From CAZFER01 sp964517495 (lineage in GTDB: Bacteria; Hinthialibacterota; Hinthialibacteria; Hinthialibacterales; Hinthialibacteraceae), in NCBI GenBank assembly GCA_964517495.1, contig CAZFER010000006.1, positions 75,007 to 139,006 of the forward strand: a DNA stretch of 64,000 bases. Reading direction: 5' to 3'. Below are positions 16,572 to 27,400 of the stretch, piece by piece. How positions within the stretch are numbered: the stretch's first letter is position 1; each line of letters begins with the position of its first letter. The translations under genes and the position numbers were made by a program. The notes below the pieces were generated by a model. That model was not told where the DNA came from. It made no database searches and worked only from the letters and a program-made list of their open reading frames with translations.

Positions 16572-17510
16572 ATGATGACATTTAACCGGTTGCTCTTATT
16601 GACCATGCTGTTCACACTCCCATCGCTTGCTTCAACAGCTGAACGAGTGGTTCCCACCTTGCCGCCAGTGGGTGAGAAAATACCAGTGATCATTGATACC
16701 GATGCGGCGTGTGAGATTGATGATCTTTATGCCATCGCACTGGCCCTGGTTTCACAAGAGCGTTTTGACATCAAGGGATTTGTGGGTGCCCACTTCGGTG
16801 ATGCGGGTGGTCCGGATGGTATCGATAAATCGGTGCAGGCTATACATACCATCATGGAAAAAGCTGGGATGGAAAGCCGATTTCCAGTAAAAAAAGGCTC
16901 ACCGCCTTTTCGATACAGCCAACAGTATGAAGAATCGGAAGGTGTTGACTTTATCATTGAGCAAGCTCAGCGCCATTCACCTGAGAATCCCCTATGGGTG
17001 GTGTTGCTCGGTCCGAGCACGGATATTGTCTGCGCCTACATGAAAGAGCCATCAATCCAGGACCGGGTGATCGCCTTTTGGCATGGCCGAACTCAGTGGC
17101 CGCTGAAATGCTGGAATTTCAATGCCTATAACGATCTCAAGGCGGTTCGACTGCTTTTTAAGTCCCCTCTCCCGCTGGTGTTGTTCGACACAGGCACCTA
17201 TTTGCGCTGCCCGATGGATGAATCAAAAGAACACATTTATCCCCATGGTCCTTTGGGGAAATATCTGCATAATTTCCGGCATAAGAGCCAGTGGTATCAA
17301 TCCCCCCGTAAAGGCTTTTTCGACCTGGGTGACATCGCCGCCCTGCTTGATCCATCATTGACCGAATGGGAAGTGGTGGATGTCCCTGAGGTGGAATGGG
17401 ATATGGACTACGTCCACAACCACAAACATGGCAAGATGCTGCGCATCTACCACGTCGACCGGGACCGGACCTTTCAACGGTTTTATCAGCAACTAAAGGA
17501 AGCGAATTAA
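16572..17510 (+). CDS. Secreted nucleoside hydrolase-like protein
   Basis: 312 aa with a signal peptide ending near LASTAE. The inosine-uridine nucleoside hydrolase N-terminal metal motif appears as DTDAACEIDD (residues 42-51), a known variant of the classic DTDxGxDD. VLLGPSTDIV and the C-terminal FFDLGDIAALLDP fit the family's calcium-binding framework. The family cleaves N-glycosidic bonds of nucleosides; export suggests a scavenging role or a different glycoside substrate. GAAGGGG lies about 8 bp before the ATG. Confidence 0.85.
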   Translation: MMTFNRLLLLTMLFTLPSLASTAERVVPTLPPVGEKIPVIIDTDAACEIDDLYAIALALVSQERFDIKGFVGAHFGDAGGPDGIDKSVQAIHTIMEKAGMESRFPVKKGSPPFRYSQQYEESEGVDFIIEQAQRHSPENPLWVVLLGPSTDIVCAYMKEPSIQDRVIAFWHGRTQWPLKCWNFNAYNDLKAVRLLFKSPLPLVLFDTGTYLRCPMDESKEHIYPHGPLGKYLHNFRHKSQWYQSPRKGFFDLGDIAALLDPSLTEWEVVDVPEVEWDMDYVHNHKHGKMLRIYHVDRDRTFQRFYQQLKEAN

Positions 17511-17615
17511 GATAAATAAAGGTGGGGATCAAAAATCACGCGGCTCACGATATAAGCGCTTAGGCATGCCTCTGGATGAAACGGTTAAACCCCATCTTGA
17601 GGAGAATTAAGGCAA

Positions 17616-19157
17616 TCAGGACTTCCGGTCATCCGTTTCGAAATGGAGGACAGAAGAAGAAGAAGATGATGATGATGATGATTGCGCTCGCCGCTGAAAG
17701 AATGATTTGACACGAGCTAAAAAGTGTTCTTCTCTTGTTTTCCATTGAAGCAGCAGCCGGTATGCGCCCGCCTTGACCACTTCTTTCCACCATCGGCGGT
17801 ACCATGAAGACCAACCGGTGATGGGATACCAGAGGGGCAGACTGATGGTTTTAAGTGGCAATTTAATGAAAGAATACCAATTATAATACCAAATCATGAT
17901 TTTGGTCGGTCCCCATTGCAGTTGTTCAATGGTCATGTTGGTTGGATTGAAACAGGCATAATTGCCGTCGTAATATTCCCATCCCACCTCTTCAAGCGGG
18001 ATCAATTGACCGCTTTTTTCAAGCCGGTCACGCAGCTGGCTGCCAATCAGGGGAACTGGCCTCAATATTTGGATGGTATCAATTTTCGATTTACGGATAA
18101 ATCGCTTGAAACTCTTTATTCGTTCTTGATAGGTAATGGTGCTGGGTTTGGCCATGGGATAGCCAAAAATAAACATGCCATGCACATAAAAGTGCTTTGC
18201 CCATTCTCGAGTCATTTCAATCATGGTTTTGACCCGGATACCTTTATGCATGCTCTTCAGTTCTTCATCAATGGGCGATTCCAAACCGATACAGACGTGT
18301 TTCACGCCGGCATTTTTCATGGTTTGGACAAATGCTTTGTCTTTAATGGCCGCCAGGCGGACTTGCACAGTGAATCGAACGCGGTGTCCAAACTGTTCGG
18401 CGATTTTATTGAAGAACCAGGTATAGCCTTCTTTATCCTCTTCGAGCCGGTCATCGGTTATGAAAAAGGATTTAGCCTGACGGGTTTCCACGAGCCATTT
18501 CACCACGTTATAAAGATACTCTGGCTGGCTCCAGCGTGGCTTATCCTTTACGCTGCAAAATTCACAGGCCATCGAACAGCCTCGAATACGGCCAATGGGA
18601 TACACTCGCAGACGGGCGAAACGAAGCAAACCAAAGTCGGGAATCGGCAATGCATCCAGGCACGCCTTCCCACTGTCGATCTGTCCATACATAGGCTGGC
18701 CTTGATCCAAGGCATTCAATATATCCAAAATCGCCTCTTCGCCATCACCGGTTACAACAGCATCCAAGCCTTGTTGCAACGATTCCTCCGGTGCGTAGCG
18801 CACATGCCATCCTCCGGCAATGGTGAAAACGTTTTGGGATTTATAAAAGCGGGTTAATTCCCAAACACGTGGAATCGTGCTGGAAAGCCCGCAATAAAAT
18901 CCAACCGCGTCTGCTGGATCCTCTTGTTGCAGCGCTTCATGATCCACTTGTCCATCGTCGCTTTGGGGGCCACTTAGACAATTATTCTCATCGATGATCT
19001 CAACCGTCCAATCAGGCATATACTTATCGACCACGGTCGCTACTAGAACGGCTCCTAATGAAGTGATCATTTTGGTATAACGCTCAAATATCCCAGAATT
19101 TGGAAAAGCAGGGATTATCATACGGAATCGTTTTTGGGGCCTTGGTAGAGATATCAT
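17616..19157 (-). CDS. B12-binding radical SAM protein
   Basis: 513 aa. An N-terminal cobalamin-binding-like domain (about 10-170, with DAVVTGDGEEAI) is followed by a radical SAM core whose [4Fe-4S] ligands are C194, C198 and C201 in RGCSMACEFC. CIGLESP and MFIFGYP are further core motifs. The C-terminal region is Trp/Tyr-rich and may associate with the membrane. The last 20 residues contain a run of ten serines encoded by a trinucleotide repeat. Related proteins act in lipid, hopanoid or cofactor methylation; the substrate here is unknown. AAGGAATATT precedes the ATG. Confidence 0.9.
   Translation of the reverse strand: MISLPRPQKRFRMIIPAFPNSGIFERYTKMITSLGAVLVATVVDKYMPDWTVEIIDENNCLSGPQSDDGQVDHEALQQEDPADAVGFYCGLSSTIPRVWELTRFYKSQNVFTIAGGWHVRYAPEESLQQGLDAVVTGDGEEAILDILNALDQGQPMYGQIDSGKACLDALPIPDFGLLRFARLRVYPIGRIRGCSMACEFCSVKDKPRWSQPEYLYNVVKWLVETRQAKSFFITDDRLEEDKEGYTWFFNKIAEQFGHRVRFTVQVRLAAIKDKAFVQTMKNAGVKHVCIGLESPIDEELKSMHKGIRVKTMIEMTREWAKHFYVHGMFIFGYPMAKPSTITYQERIKSFKRFIRKSKIDTIQILRPVPLIGSQLRDRLEKSGQLIPLEEVGWEYYDGNYACFNPTNMTIEQLQWGPTKIMIWYYNWYSFIKLPLKTISLPLWYPITGWSSWYRRWWKEVVKAGAYRLLLQWKTREEHFLARVKSFFQRRAQSSSSSSSSSSVLHFETDDRKS
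17652..17682. repeat. Trinucleotide microsatellite inside the radical SAM gene
   Basis: Tandem AGA units followed by tandem TGA units (plus strand) encode ten serines near the C-terminus of the minus-strand gene. Slippage would change length in frame. Confidence 0.85.
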
Positions 19158-19262
19158 AATATTCCTTTTCCTCAGCAGAGTTCCACTAAGTTACAACTAT
19201 ACCTTATCTTATTCTACGGTGAAAGGATTAATCCAAAGAATTGTATTGAAATCATTGTCTTC

Positions 19263-19469
19263 CTATCCGCGAAATGATCGTTGATTTTTTTTCCGTTTCA
19301 AGCGGCGAAGGGCGCGTTGATGCTTTTTCCTCTTGCGGACAGAAGGCTTATCATAATAGGAATTATTTTTAATGTCCTGAAATATTCCTTCTTTCAAGCA
19401 TTTTCGTTTAAATCGTTTAAGGGCGGATTCCAGAGCTTCTTCTTCTCTTACTTCAATGATTAATGACAC
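19263..19469 (-). CDS. rpsU: 30S ribosomal protein S21
   Basis: 68 aa, very basic, the usual S21 length. It opens with EVREEEALESALKRFKRKC and ends in an Arg/Lys tail. S21 sits near the anti-Shine-Dalgarno end of 16S rRNA and aids initiation. It starts at GTG with AAAGGACG about 8 bp upstream. The neighbouring pseudopilin gene is divergent. Confidence 0.96.
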   Translation of the reverse strand: MSLIIEVREEEALESALKRFKRKCLKEGIFQDIKNNSYYDKPSVRKRKKHQRALRRLKRKKNQRSFRG

Positions 19470-19807
19470 GTAATATCGTCCTTTTGTTCAAGATATGTAG
19501 ATTTCGCATAAAACTTATCCCAAAAATTGGCAAATGATGTGCAAGTATGATGATAATTAAATCGATTAACATCAGATACTTACATTATTATAGACTGGTT
19601 CGCAAAGAGGGAAGGAAAATTTGAAGGGAGACGGACGGAAAGAATTCATCCTCTCAAACAAATTTCACACTTCTTTGTGAGCTTGTAAGAAAGTTTACCA
19701 TTGAGAGGTCAGCAACGGAAGTAAAAGGCACTCCAATTTCCTTGTATTTTCAAAAAACATTTGATAATGTACTTGCTAGAATCAATATCGTGGGGAGTAA
19801 ATATTTT
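19470..19807. other. Divergent control region between rpsU and a pseudopilin gene
   Basis: 338 bp, AT-rich. It should hold promoters in both directions; I could not pick clear hexamer pairs. No gene seen. Confidence 0.5.
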
Positions 19808-20404
19808 ATGAGTTTGCGTTACACCAGAGCATTCACTTTGATTGAATTACTGATCGTAGTCGCCATTATAGGAATTTTAGCAGCGATCACTGTCCCAAAC
19901 TTTTTAAACGCTCAAGTTCGCGCCAAGGTTGCCAAAGCCTCCAGCAACATGCGCACCATTGGAATGGCACTGGAAGCCTATTATCTCGACCATAACACCT
20001 ATACGGATTGGGCCTGGGATTCATCCAATCTTGCCAATCATTATCGCGGGTATCGAAGTTTAACTACTCCTGTTCCCTATATTTCCAGTTCCAACGTGTT
20101 TGATAATCCTTTCAAATCCAATACCCAGGTAGGAACCCACTTGCCTGATGGACGCGAGTTGGATCCCATGTTTGAGTTAGGAACCTGGTATGCAAAGTCT
20201 TCCAGTGAATATGTAGTGCAGTTCCCCAATAATGTTTGGCTATTGGAAAGCGCTGGTCCCGACAGTGCCGACGATTACAATGCCAATAATTTCCCCGCTA
20301 AAGGACGGGTTTACCAACCCTCAAATGGAATTCGCAGCCGTGGGGATATTTACCGGGCAGGAGGAAATAATATACCTGGCTGGGCTGCCACCTTAACCTA
20401 TTAG
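19808..20404 (+). CDS. Type II pseudopilin-like protein
   Basis: 198 aa from the ATG at 19808, preceded by GGGGAG about 11 bp upstream. The frame is open to a TTG at 19742, but a longer leader would not fit a prepilin. The prepilin signal RYTRA precedes FTLIELLIVVAIIGILAAIT; note Ala rather than the usual Gly before the cut site. LNAQVRAKVAKASSNMRTI continues the helix. The globular part has LTTPVPYISSSNVFDNPF, ESAGPDS and YQPSNGIRSRGDIYR. It is followed by a second pseudopilin after 166 bp. Confidence 0.88.
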   Translation: MSLRYTRAFTLIELLIVVAIIGILAAITVPNFLNAQVRAKVAKASSNMRTIGMALEAYYLDHNTYTDWAWDSSNLANHYRGYRSLTTPVPYISSSNVFDNPFKSNTQVGTHLPDGRELDPMFELGTWYAKSSSEYVVQFPNNVWLLESAGPDSADDYNANNFPAKGRVYQPSNGIRSRGDIYRAGGNNIPGWAATLTY

Positions 20405-20570
20405 AATTTTCTTGATGTTTCATTAGTTGAGCATCAAAAGCAGGTTAGTTAACAATTCCCCCATCCTTTCACCCTTGTTAAAAGAATCCGTTGTCTATAT
20501 GATTTTTCCAGCAACATACGTATTTTAATTCAATCAATAAATCAGTTTATGGAACAAAAGGGAGGTAGAT

Positions 20571-21278
20571 ATGCAAGAATTAAAGGGCAATAAGTTTGGA
20601 TTTACCCTTATCGAATTATTAATTGTTGTGGCCATTATCGGGATTTTGGCGGCAATTGCGGTCCCTAATTTCTTGAATGCTCAGACTCGAGCCAAAACAG
20701 CCCGCTGCTATTCGGATATGAAGGCGGTTTCCACAGCGGTGCAGTTGTTCAGCACGGACCGGGGACAGATGCTGGTCGATATTCGAGATGATGATACAAC
20801 CATTGGAACCGACAGAATTCAAAATGATTTTAACGGAGTTGGTTGGAATGGTGGCGCAGGAAACCGCAACAATATGGCTGTATTAGCCCCTTTAACCTCA
20901 CCCATATCTTATATGAGTTCACTTCCCAAATCCCCCTTTGTCCCCAGCCGTTTAATGACCAAAACCAGTGGAAACAACGAAGCCTTTGGCCGAGTGGGGA
21001 ATGATGTTTATGCCTATTGGGATAATGATCCTGAAATTAAAGAACCCGCGGGAAATAATCATAGTGATTGGAATCTTGGACAAATAAGCCGGTATCTACC
21101 CACTTTTAAACCAAATGATTTTATTCTGATTTCATTTGGTCCCGCAGCCGATTCGGGGACAACTTTAAATTTTGGTTTACCCTATCACCCGTCAAATGGA
21201 TTGGTTAGTAATGGCGAGATATTCCTCACCAATTACGGCCTTAACAATGAAAGCGCCCAAGACTTGTTGGGAAATTAG
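20571..21278 (+). CDS. Type II pseudopilin-like protein
   Basis: 235 aa with a GGGAGGT ribosome site. The leader MQELKGNKFG precedes FTLIELLIVVAIIGILAAIA, then LNAQTRAKTARCYSDM. The globular part has LTSPISYMSSLPKSPF, ISFGPAAD and YHPSNGLVSNGEIF. It is longer than the other three because of an Asn/Gly-rich insertion around residues 75-95. It is probably co-expressed with the gene at 19808-20404, and a terminator follows at 21306-21334. Confidence 0.9.
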   Translation: MQELKGNKFGFTLIELLIVVAIIGILAAIAVPNFLNAQTRAKTARCYSDMKAVSTAVQLFSTDRGQMLVDIRDDDTTIGTDRIQNDFNGVGWNGGAGNRNNMAVLAPLTSPISYMSSLPKSPFVPSRLMTKTSGNNEAFGRVGNDVYAYWDNDPEIKEPAGNNHSDWNLGQISRYLPTFKPNDFILISFGPAADSGTTLNFGLPYHPSNGLVSNGEIFLTNYGLNNESAQDLLGN

Positions 21279-21305
21279 TATTTGATAAAAATACCTTAAT
21301 CGTTA

Positions 21306-21334
21306 GAAAGGCGCCGGTTTGGGCGCCTTTCTTA
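21306..21334. terminator. Bidirectional-looking terminator
   Basis: The stem AAAGGCGCC / GGCGCCTTT with a 6-base loop is followed by CTTATTATT. It lies between the convergent pseudopilin gene and the gene at 21343-21957. Confidence 0.85.
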
Positions 21335-21342
21335 TTATTGGC

Positions 21343-21957
21343 TTATTTTTCTTTTTGAATATTTTGTAACTTAAACTGAAATGGTTTCGCTTTTGGCCCC
21401 TCACCACCTCCGGTTAACACGAGTTCGGCAGATTTGATATTATTCAATTCGATTTCTTGCATACAGGTAAAATCATTGAATTTACTTTTATTCCCAATGT
21501 CTATTTCATAATCTTTGGGTAAAAGGCCTATTGTGATGGAATGGATAACGGGAAAACTCCATTCTTTACCGGAGGTGATACCGGTTTTTTCTGATAAGAT
21601 CTCGCCGTCTTTATACAAAAAGGCGTCGATAGATTTTTGGGGTAACTTATTTTCAACAACAATCGATTTTGGATTCGAACTTGATTTATCAAGTTGAAGT
21701 TCGTTCCCCAACGATGTTTCCACCAATTGATATTTCTCACCGTCTTTTACTTTTAATATGGGTGAAGAATTCCCCTCTTTATCGGTAGTCGATAGTCCAT
21801 AATCCAATGAATAGATTATGGATTGAGTACTTCCAGGGTAAGAATCAATCACCTGCCACGGCGGCTCCATCTGTGCCATATTCTTCTGAAAGATAATGAT
21901 TTGAGTGTTGTCAATATCTTTCGAACGGTTGATTAAACTGAGTGTAATTTTAGCCAT
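21343..21957 (-). CDS. Cytosolic protein of unknown function
   Basis: 204 aa with no signal peptide. The N-terminal motif ITLSLINRSKDIDNTQI then IFQKN, and the C-terminal LVLTGGGEGPKAKPFQFKL, look like a conserved family with a short beta-rich body. I do not recognise a function. GGAGAGGGGAT precedes the ATG. It stands between a terminator and a secreted glycosidase-like gene on the same strand 53 bp upstream, so it may share that gene's transcript. Confidence 0.75.
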   Translation of the reverse strand: MAKITLSLINRSKDIDNTQIIIFQKNMAQMEPPWQVIDSYPGSTQSIIYSLDYGLSTTDKEGNSSPILKVKDGEKYQLVETSLGNELQLDKSSSNPKSIVVENKLPQKSIDAFLYKDGEILSEKTGITSGKEWSFPVIHSITIGLLPKDYEIDIGNKSKFNDFTCMQEIELNNIKSAELVLTGGGEGPKAKPFQFKLQNIQKEK

Positions 21958-22010
21958 GTTTTATCCCCTCTCCAAAGATTTTTATATACATATCATAAAC
22001 CAAATAATTT

Positions 22011-23846
22011 TTAAAGGCTGCCAAATACAATAACGCTCCATAAACCCACATTATTGATTTCAAATGTAATTATCTGTTTGTTTGAGTTGATTGGCAACGT
22101 TAAATGAGACTTTTGTGGTTGAAAAATTTTTGCAGTTAAATTTTCGGGTTCAATATTTTTTGCTGAAAACATGCTCTTATGCATGGAAATTTGAACTCTT
22201 ACGGGTTCAATTCGGTCATTTTCAACATCATAGTTCTGATTTAATACATGACATATAAATAAGTTATTTTTTGAACCAGGTTTGTACCTTAGCGAAACAC
22301 GAATGTCTGGAGAGCCTTGCACCTTAACCTGATCTTGAACTTTCTTAGGCAAATTATCCACTCCTTTCCACTTGATGATTTGAGCCCCCGAATCTATTAA
22401 TATGTCCATGAATTCATTGCTCATGGAATGCTCACCTAAAATAACATGGTTGTATGTAGAAAGTTGATTCTTATTCAAGGTTGACTTGAGTTGCTGGTGA
22501 TCGGCAACCAAAATTGAAAAAGGGATATTCGCTTTGGTAAGTTGGTGGGCGGCTTGCTGAATCGAACGATAATTTGATTGGTTATAAATTAAAGCTATAT
22601 CGGCGAGAGAGTGATACCCATCAAAGTATTTTTTGTTCTCCTGGACAAATTGGTAAAGGTACGCGAAGTCTTCAGGTTTGCCATGCCACCAATGGGTTCC
22701 TTTCTCCTGACTGTAACACCATTGCCGGTGAGGAACCATAAACACACTCCCAAAAGCATACGTTTGCGCGATCCAAAGGCGGACCAGGCCGGGTTTTTCA
22801 TGGGCCTTTATCCAGGCCCAATCATGTCCCGAAGCCGTTGCCGTTTGACGCCGGCCTAAAGCTTCCACGGTTTTGTAAACAAATACCGGTTCGAGGGGGG
22901 CTTCTTTCGATTCGGCACGGTGATTAACCTCGCCACAAAAATAGTCAATCACCGGCGCAGGGATCAAAGTCCGAGGTGAAGAAGCGTTGGAGTTAATGCT
23001 GCGTAGAAGAGGTTTGCCCCTCAACGTTTCCGCATGTTCGTAAATATCAGTTATACGTTTGAGCATTTGTTCATTTTGATAAGCTTGAAACGCTTCGATG
23101 AGGGGGCATTTCCAATGTTCTTTCTTATACCGTTCCGCATCAAAATCATGGTCCCGCAAAAAATCACCGTAATCAAATGCATTTATCGATTCGATTCCCT
23201 TCTCTTTTAGCCACTTTTTTGAATAGTGGGTTTCAAGATACTCTCGAAAACCTTCCATACAAAAAGGACAAAAACAACCACCGTTATAGGCTGATGATGC
23301 TGAACTTCCGCTGTAATCATCGATATGTAATCCATCGATGGGGGCCAGGCAGGCTCGTTCAGCCTGATCGCGCAGATAAAGTTGGTAGTCGGGGTTATTC
23401 GTGCAAAACCAATAAGCGGGATGGCCTTTGTGTTTATGATCCCACAACCAGGGGACCCGCAGCGGATTACCATCCAAATCACGGGTAACCGCTTGCATGA
23501 ATGTATCTGGCCTGAAATCGATAAAACCACCGAAATCCACCAGAAAATCAACACTTGCGCAATAGCGCATGTCCCGCTTATGGGCTTCATCCACGCGCTG
23601 TTTATAGTGGGTTACTGCATTTTCGTTCCGTTGGCGAACACGCCCTCCCCACCCTACAATCGTGCCATCATAAGCATCGTACTGGCCTGGATTGTTCGAA
23701 GCATACATAAAAACCACATCACTGGCTTTTACTCTTGGCCTTAGTTTTTGAACGAATTCATCGGCGTATGTTTCAAATATAAAATGAGTGCATACGCTAA
23801 AAATTATGACATGAAATATTATCTGTATTATCAATTTTATAATCAT
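22011..23846 (-). CDS. Secreted glycoside-hydrolase-like protein (GH42-like barrel plus Rossmann-like domain)
   Basis: 611 aa. The N-terminal hydrophobic leader spans about residues 3-27. A TIM-barrel domain follows with IDGLHIDDYSGSSASS and GGCFCPFCMEGFREYLE at about 165-200, a pattern common in uncharacterised GH-like proteins related to beta-galactosidase GH42. From about residue 425 a domain with IALIYNQSNYRSI and HVILGEH resembles the GH42 trimerisation domain, then a short beta tail. The substrate is unknown. GGAGGCATTTAA precedes the ATG. Confidence 0.82.
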   Translation of the reverse strand: MIIKLIIQIIFHVIIFSVCTHFIFETYADEFVQKLRPRVKASDVVFMYASNNPGQYDAYDGTIVGWGGRVRQRNENAVTHYKQRVDEAHKRDMRYCASVDFLVDFGGFIDFRPDTFMQAVTRDLDGNPLRVPWLWDHKHKGHPAYWFCTNNPDYQLYLRDQAERACLAPIDGLHIDDYSGSSASSAYNGGCFCPFCMEGFREYLETHYSKKWLKEKGIESINAFDYGDFLRDHDFDAERYKKEHWKCPLIEAFQAYQNEQMLKRITDIYEHAETLRGKPLLRSINSNASSPRTLIPAPVIDYFCGEVNHRAESKEAPLEPVFVYKTVEALGRRQTATASGHDWAWIKAHEKPGLVRLWIAQTYAFGSVFMVPHRQWCYSQEKGTHWWHGKPEDFAYLYQFVQENKKYFDGYHSLADIALIYNQSNYRSIQQAAHQLTKANIPFSILVADHQQLKSTLNKNQLSTYNHVILGEHSMSNEFMDILIDSGAQIIKWKGVDNLPKKVQDQVKVQGSPDIRVSLRYKPGSKNNLFICHVLNQNYDVENDRIEPVRVQISMHKSMFSAKNIEPENLTAKIFQPQKSHLTLPINSNKQIITFEINNVGLWSVIVFGSL

Positions 23847-24427
23847 TTAAATGCCTCCACCCATAAGTAAGTTGTAAATTCCTGATTCATTGAGCTTGGT
23901 GCCTACGTGTCATAATTTAACATATCAGTTATATCAAATCAACAAAAGGATAAGACGACGTGGAAAAGGGACAGAGGGAAATGTCATAAACTCATATTGC
24001 AGTGATATAGCCTAAATTTTAGTTAATAGAGACAAACAAGGTAATGATTACAAAACTTATATCTATATTTGGCTGTTTGCATATCAGATCACCAAATAAA
24101 TCAACAATTATTATAATCTTTATAAAATTACTAAGCATAACCGGCTTGTCATGTAAATAAATTTTACATTTTATTAAGCAACTAAAAAATATTTTCCAAT
24201 TATTATGTTATAATCTTGACTTATCCCACCCCTGATTGCTTAATATTAAATTAGCCGATCAGACAAATTCTTTTTTTTTTGATGTTTTTTATATTATAAT
24301 TTTTGTCAATTAACTAAACAAACGAGAGGAGGCTTGCTTGCAAGAAAGTAAGGCAGATTAAGATATATACCTGTTTGTAGCATGCATAATTCAAAGGTTG
24401 GAATTCAGATAAAAGGAGTCCAGGAAA
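23847..24427. other. AT-rich 581-bp intergenic region
   Basis: This is the divergent spacer between the GH42-like gene and the 1297-aa secreted-protein gene. It includes long A/T tracts (24272-24281 is pure T). TTGACT at 24216 lacks a good -10 at standard spacing. No gene or conserved RNA is seen. An AAAGGAG site at 24413 serves the downstream gene. Confidence 0.5.
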
Positions 24428-27400
24428 ATGAAAAGAACTTTTGTTAAAGAATTATTAATGATAACGATGAGTATGACCATATTAACCTCCATCGGAGTTA
24501 TAGGTTTTTGCGAAACAGAACCAAACAATACAATTGGTTCCGCCAATACGGTGGAATTAAACAGCAGTGACGAAGGCGCATTAAGTGCAGAAGATCCCAC
24601 GGATGTGCATGATTTTTATAAAGTCGTGCTTCCTCAAGATGGCTTTTTTCAAGTTGGGGTAGTACCTACACCTGAATTGGATGTAAGTGTCACACTTTTT
24701 GATTCAAACGGTATTGCCGTATTAGGAAGTAAAGATGAAAACCGCAAAGGATCATCTGAGGGGGTGCTCTATCCCAACATTCGAGCAGGAACCTATTATT
24801 CCTTAGTCAATCTCATTTCCGGGAATGGAACCTATAGCATTACCCAAAACTATGCACCGGTTGAAGAGATAGATGCGGAACCCAATGATACGCTGGACCA
24901 GGCCAATGCGCTGGATGTCGATGGTAGTCTCGAAGGCCACATTGGCTATCATGGCAATATGTTTACAGATATTCATGACTTTTATTTTGTCAATGTTCCT
25001 TCAGATGGTGTATTGGAACTTACTGTTTTTCCGGAAAACACCTTGCGTGTCGGCCTTCAACTCAGAGATTCGAATGGTGTTTTTGTAATGAACTCCCAAG
25101 ACACAAACAACAAGGGTGGTTCAGAAAAAATTACCTATTCTTCAATAGCGGCAGGATCATATTATGTATTGGTTTATCGGTCGGATGCCTATGGTTCGTA
25201 TACGCTAACCAGCAAATTTACATCAAATCCGGACCTCAATGACAATGAACCTAATGATAAATATTCTCAAGCTTCTCAGCAGATCGTGTTAACCGAAAAT
25301 GCGGATGGAAACTTTGGAGGTTCTGTTAACGGCCATATGGGATATTTTGGCCAGGGGCAACGTGATGAAATCGATCATTTCAAAATTACGCTTCCCTCGT
25401 TCGGACGGTTAATATTATCGATCGAAGCAGGCGTAGGGAACAATGTGAATTTAGGTTTTGGTCTCTACAATAGTAACAACCGGTATGTAGGGGGAAATGA
25501 TACCCATAATATTCCAGCCGGGGAGTACACCATACTTGCGGTGCGAAGCAATACAAGTTATGGTGCTTACACCCTCAATGCGGAATTTGTACCGAAAGAT
25601 CCCACTCCTCCCTTCAGTGGTGAGGCCTCGGCGATTGCCCCGAATGATGAAGTTCGCGATGTGGCTTTATCAGCCGATGTCGTTAATAAATATTACAAAG
25701 TGAATCTTCCTCAGCACGGCCGCCTTATTATCCGCGGTTTTTATTCGGATAGCCTGCGGGCAGGGATTACTCTATATCATGCGGATGGACAATCAGCAAT
25801 TGCTAGTAAAGAATCGTGGTACCAAACCGGTGAAATAACCATTGATAAACCTGATCTTCGCCAAGGAGAATATATCATTCGTATGTATCACAATGGGGGA
25901 GAAGGTCTCGGACGAATTGTAACTGAGTTCACGCCCGTTGAAAAAATTGATGAGGAACCGAATGACGTGTGGAGTGAATTTGCTCATCCTATTTCTCTTA
26001 CAGATACGGTCGTTGGGAATTTAGGGTATAGCGGCAATGGATTTATGGATGTAGTTGATCATTATCAATTTGAGATTGAATATCCCGGTGCTCTTACCAT
26101 AACGGCCTCATCGGAAACATCCCATCGATATAGGTTGACATTATATGCCATTCAAGGGAAAGCGTATCAAGGTCTTGAAGGCAAGGAAGGCTGGTTTACG
26201 GAAGCTCCAATCGCCGTGGGCAAAGTGAATGTCTTGGCTGGACGTTATTTTATCGCGATTAACCATATTTCGGGATATGGTCAATATGAATTCAATATTG
26301 ACTTCGAACCAAACCGCAGCAGTGATCCCGAAGTCAACAACAATCCCTTTAATCCGACTGTCATTGATTTGAGTGATGGAATGGCAGGCCATATAGGCTA
26401 TGAAAGTGGACACCATGGCAATGATTTCATTCGGGATAACCTGGATTGGTTCAAGTTCGAATTGCCGGAAGATGGTCGTTTGATATTAACCACTCATGGC
26501 AATCAACCACTAAGAATGCATTACAGCCTTTACTACAACGATTTTAATACTCGGATTGCCCATAAAGAGCTTTGGTATACGAATTCGATCGATACCATCG
26601 GACATGACAGTCTGCGCGCCGGGACGTATTACATCCGGCTTGAACGATATGGTGGTTATGGCATGTATCATTTCTACATGCACTTTGAGCCTCAGTCGAT
26701 CAAGGACGAAGAGCCGAACAACTTTATTTCCACGGCGACGACCAAATCACTTGGCGAGGTTATTCAGGGATCGCTGTATTATAACAATCAAAACACATCG
26801 GATGTGATTGACTGGTACAAAATTGATGTTCCTGCAGAAGCGAAATATAAATTCAGTTATCAGGGTGAAAAGTCCCTAAGAGTTCGTTTTCAGCTATTCG
26901 CTCCCAACCAGGTAACGGTGTTGCAAAACCGTGATAAATGGTATGCAGATGCTATCGATTCACTGGAAGTTGATCTTTCCGCTGGAACCTATTACATCGC
27001 TGTGTCGCGAGAAGGTGGGTATGGCCGTTATGCGGTTCAATTAGGGAATCTTGATGCGATTGCCACAGGTACCCTGAAAGGCAAAGTTTCAACTCAAAGC
27101 AATTTCCCACTGGCACAGGTCAATGTGGAACTGGTAGGCAGCAACTGGAGTGATGAAAGTGATTTTTCTGGTAATTATTCCTTTAGCGATTTAATGCCGG
27201 GTAAATATAAAATCACGTTCAAGGCGGGTAGCAAATATTATGACGCCGTAAGGGAAGTGGAAATTGTCGCTGGACAGGAAACCTTACTCGACGTTCAATT
27301 GCCTCAATCCAACGATACCGCACCGACTGATGTTGAACGTCTTTATGGCTTTGCGGCGGATCGCTACCTCCACCTGTTCTGGACACCATCCGTTAGTTTT

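Noticed and set aside
17916..18857. 313-aa plus-strand open frame
   Set aside because: Antisense to the radical SAM gene, which has clear catalytic motifs and a ribosome site.
24211..24250. TTGACT as promoter of the PPC-repeat gene
   Set aside because: No acceptable -10 at 16-18 bp spacing.
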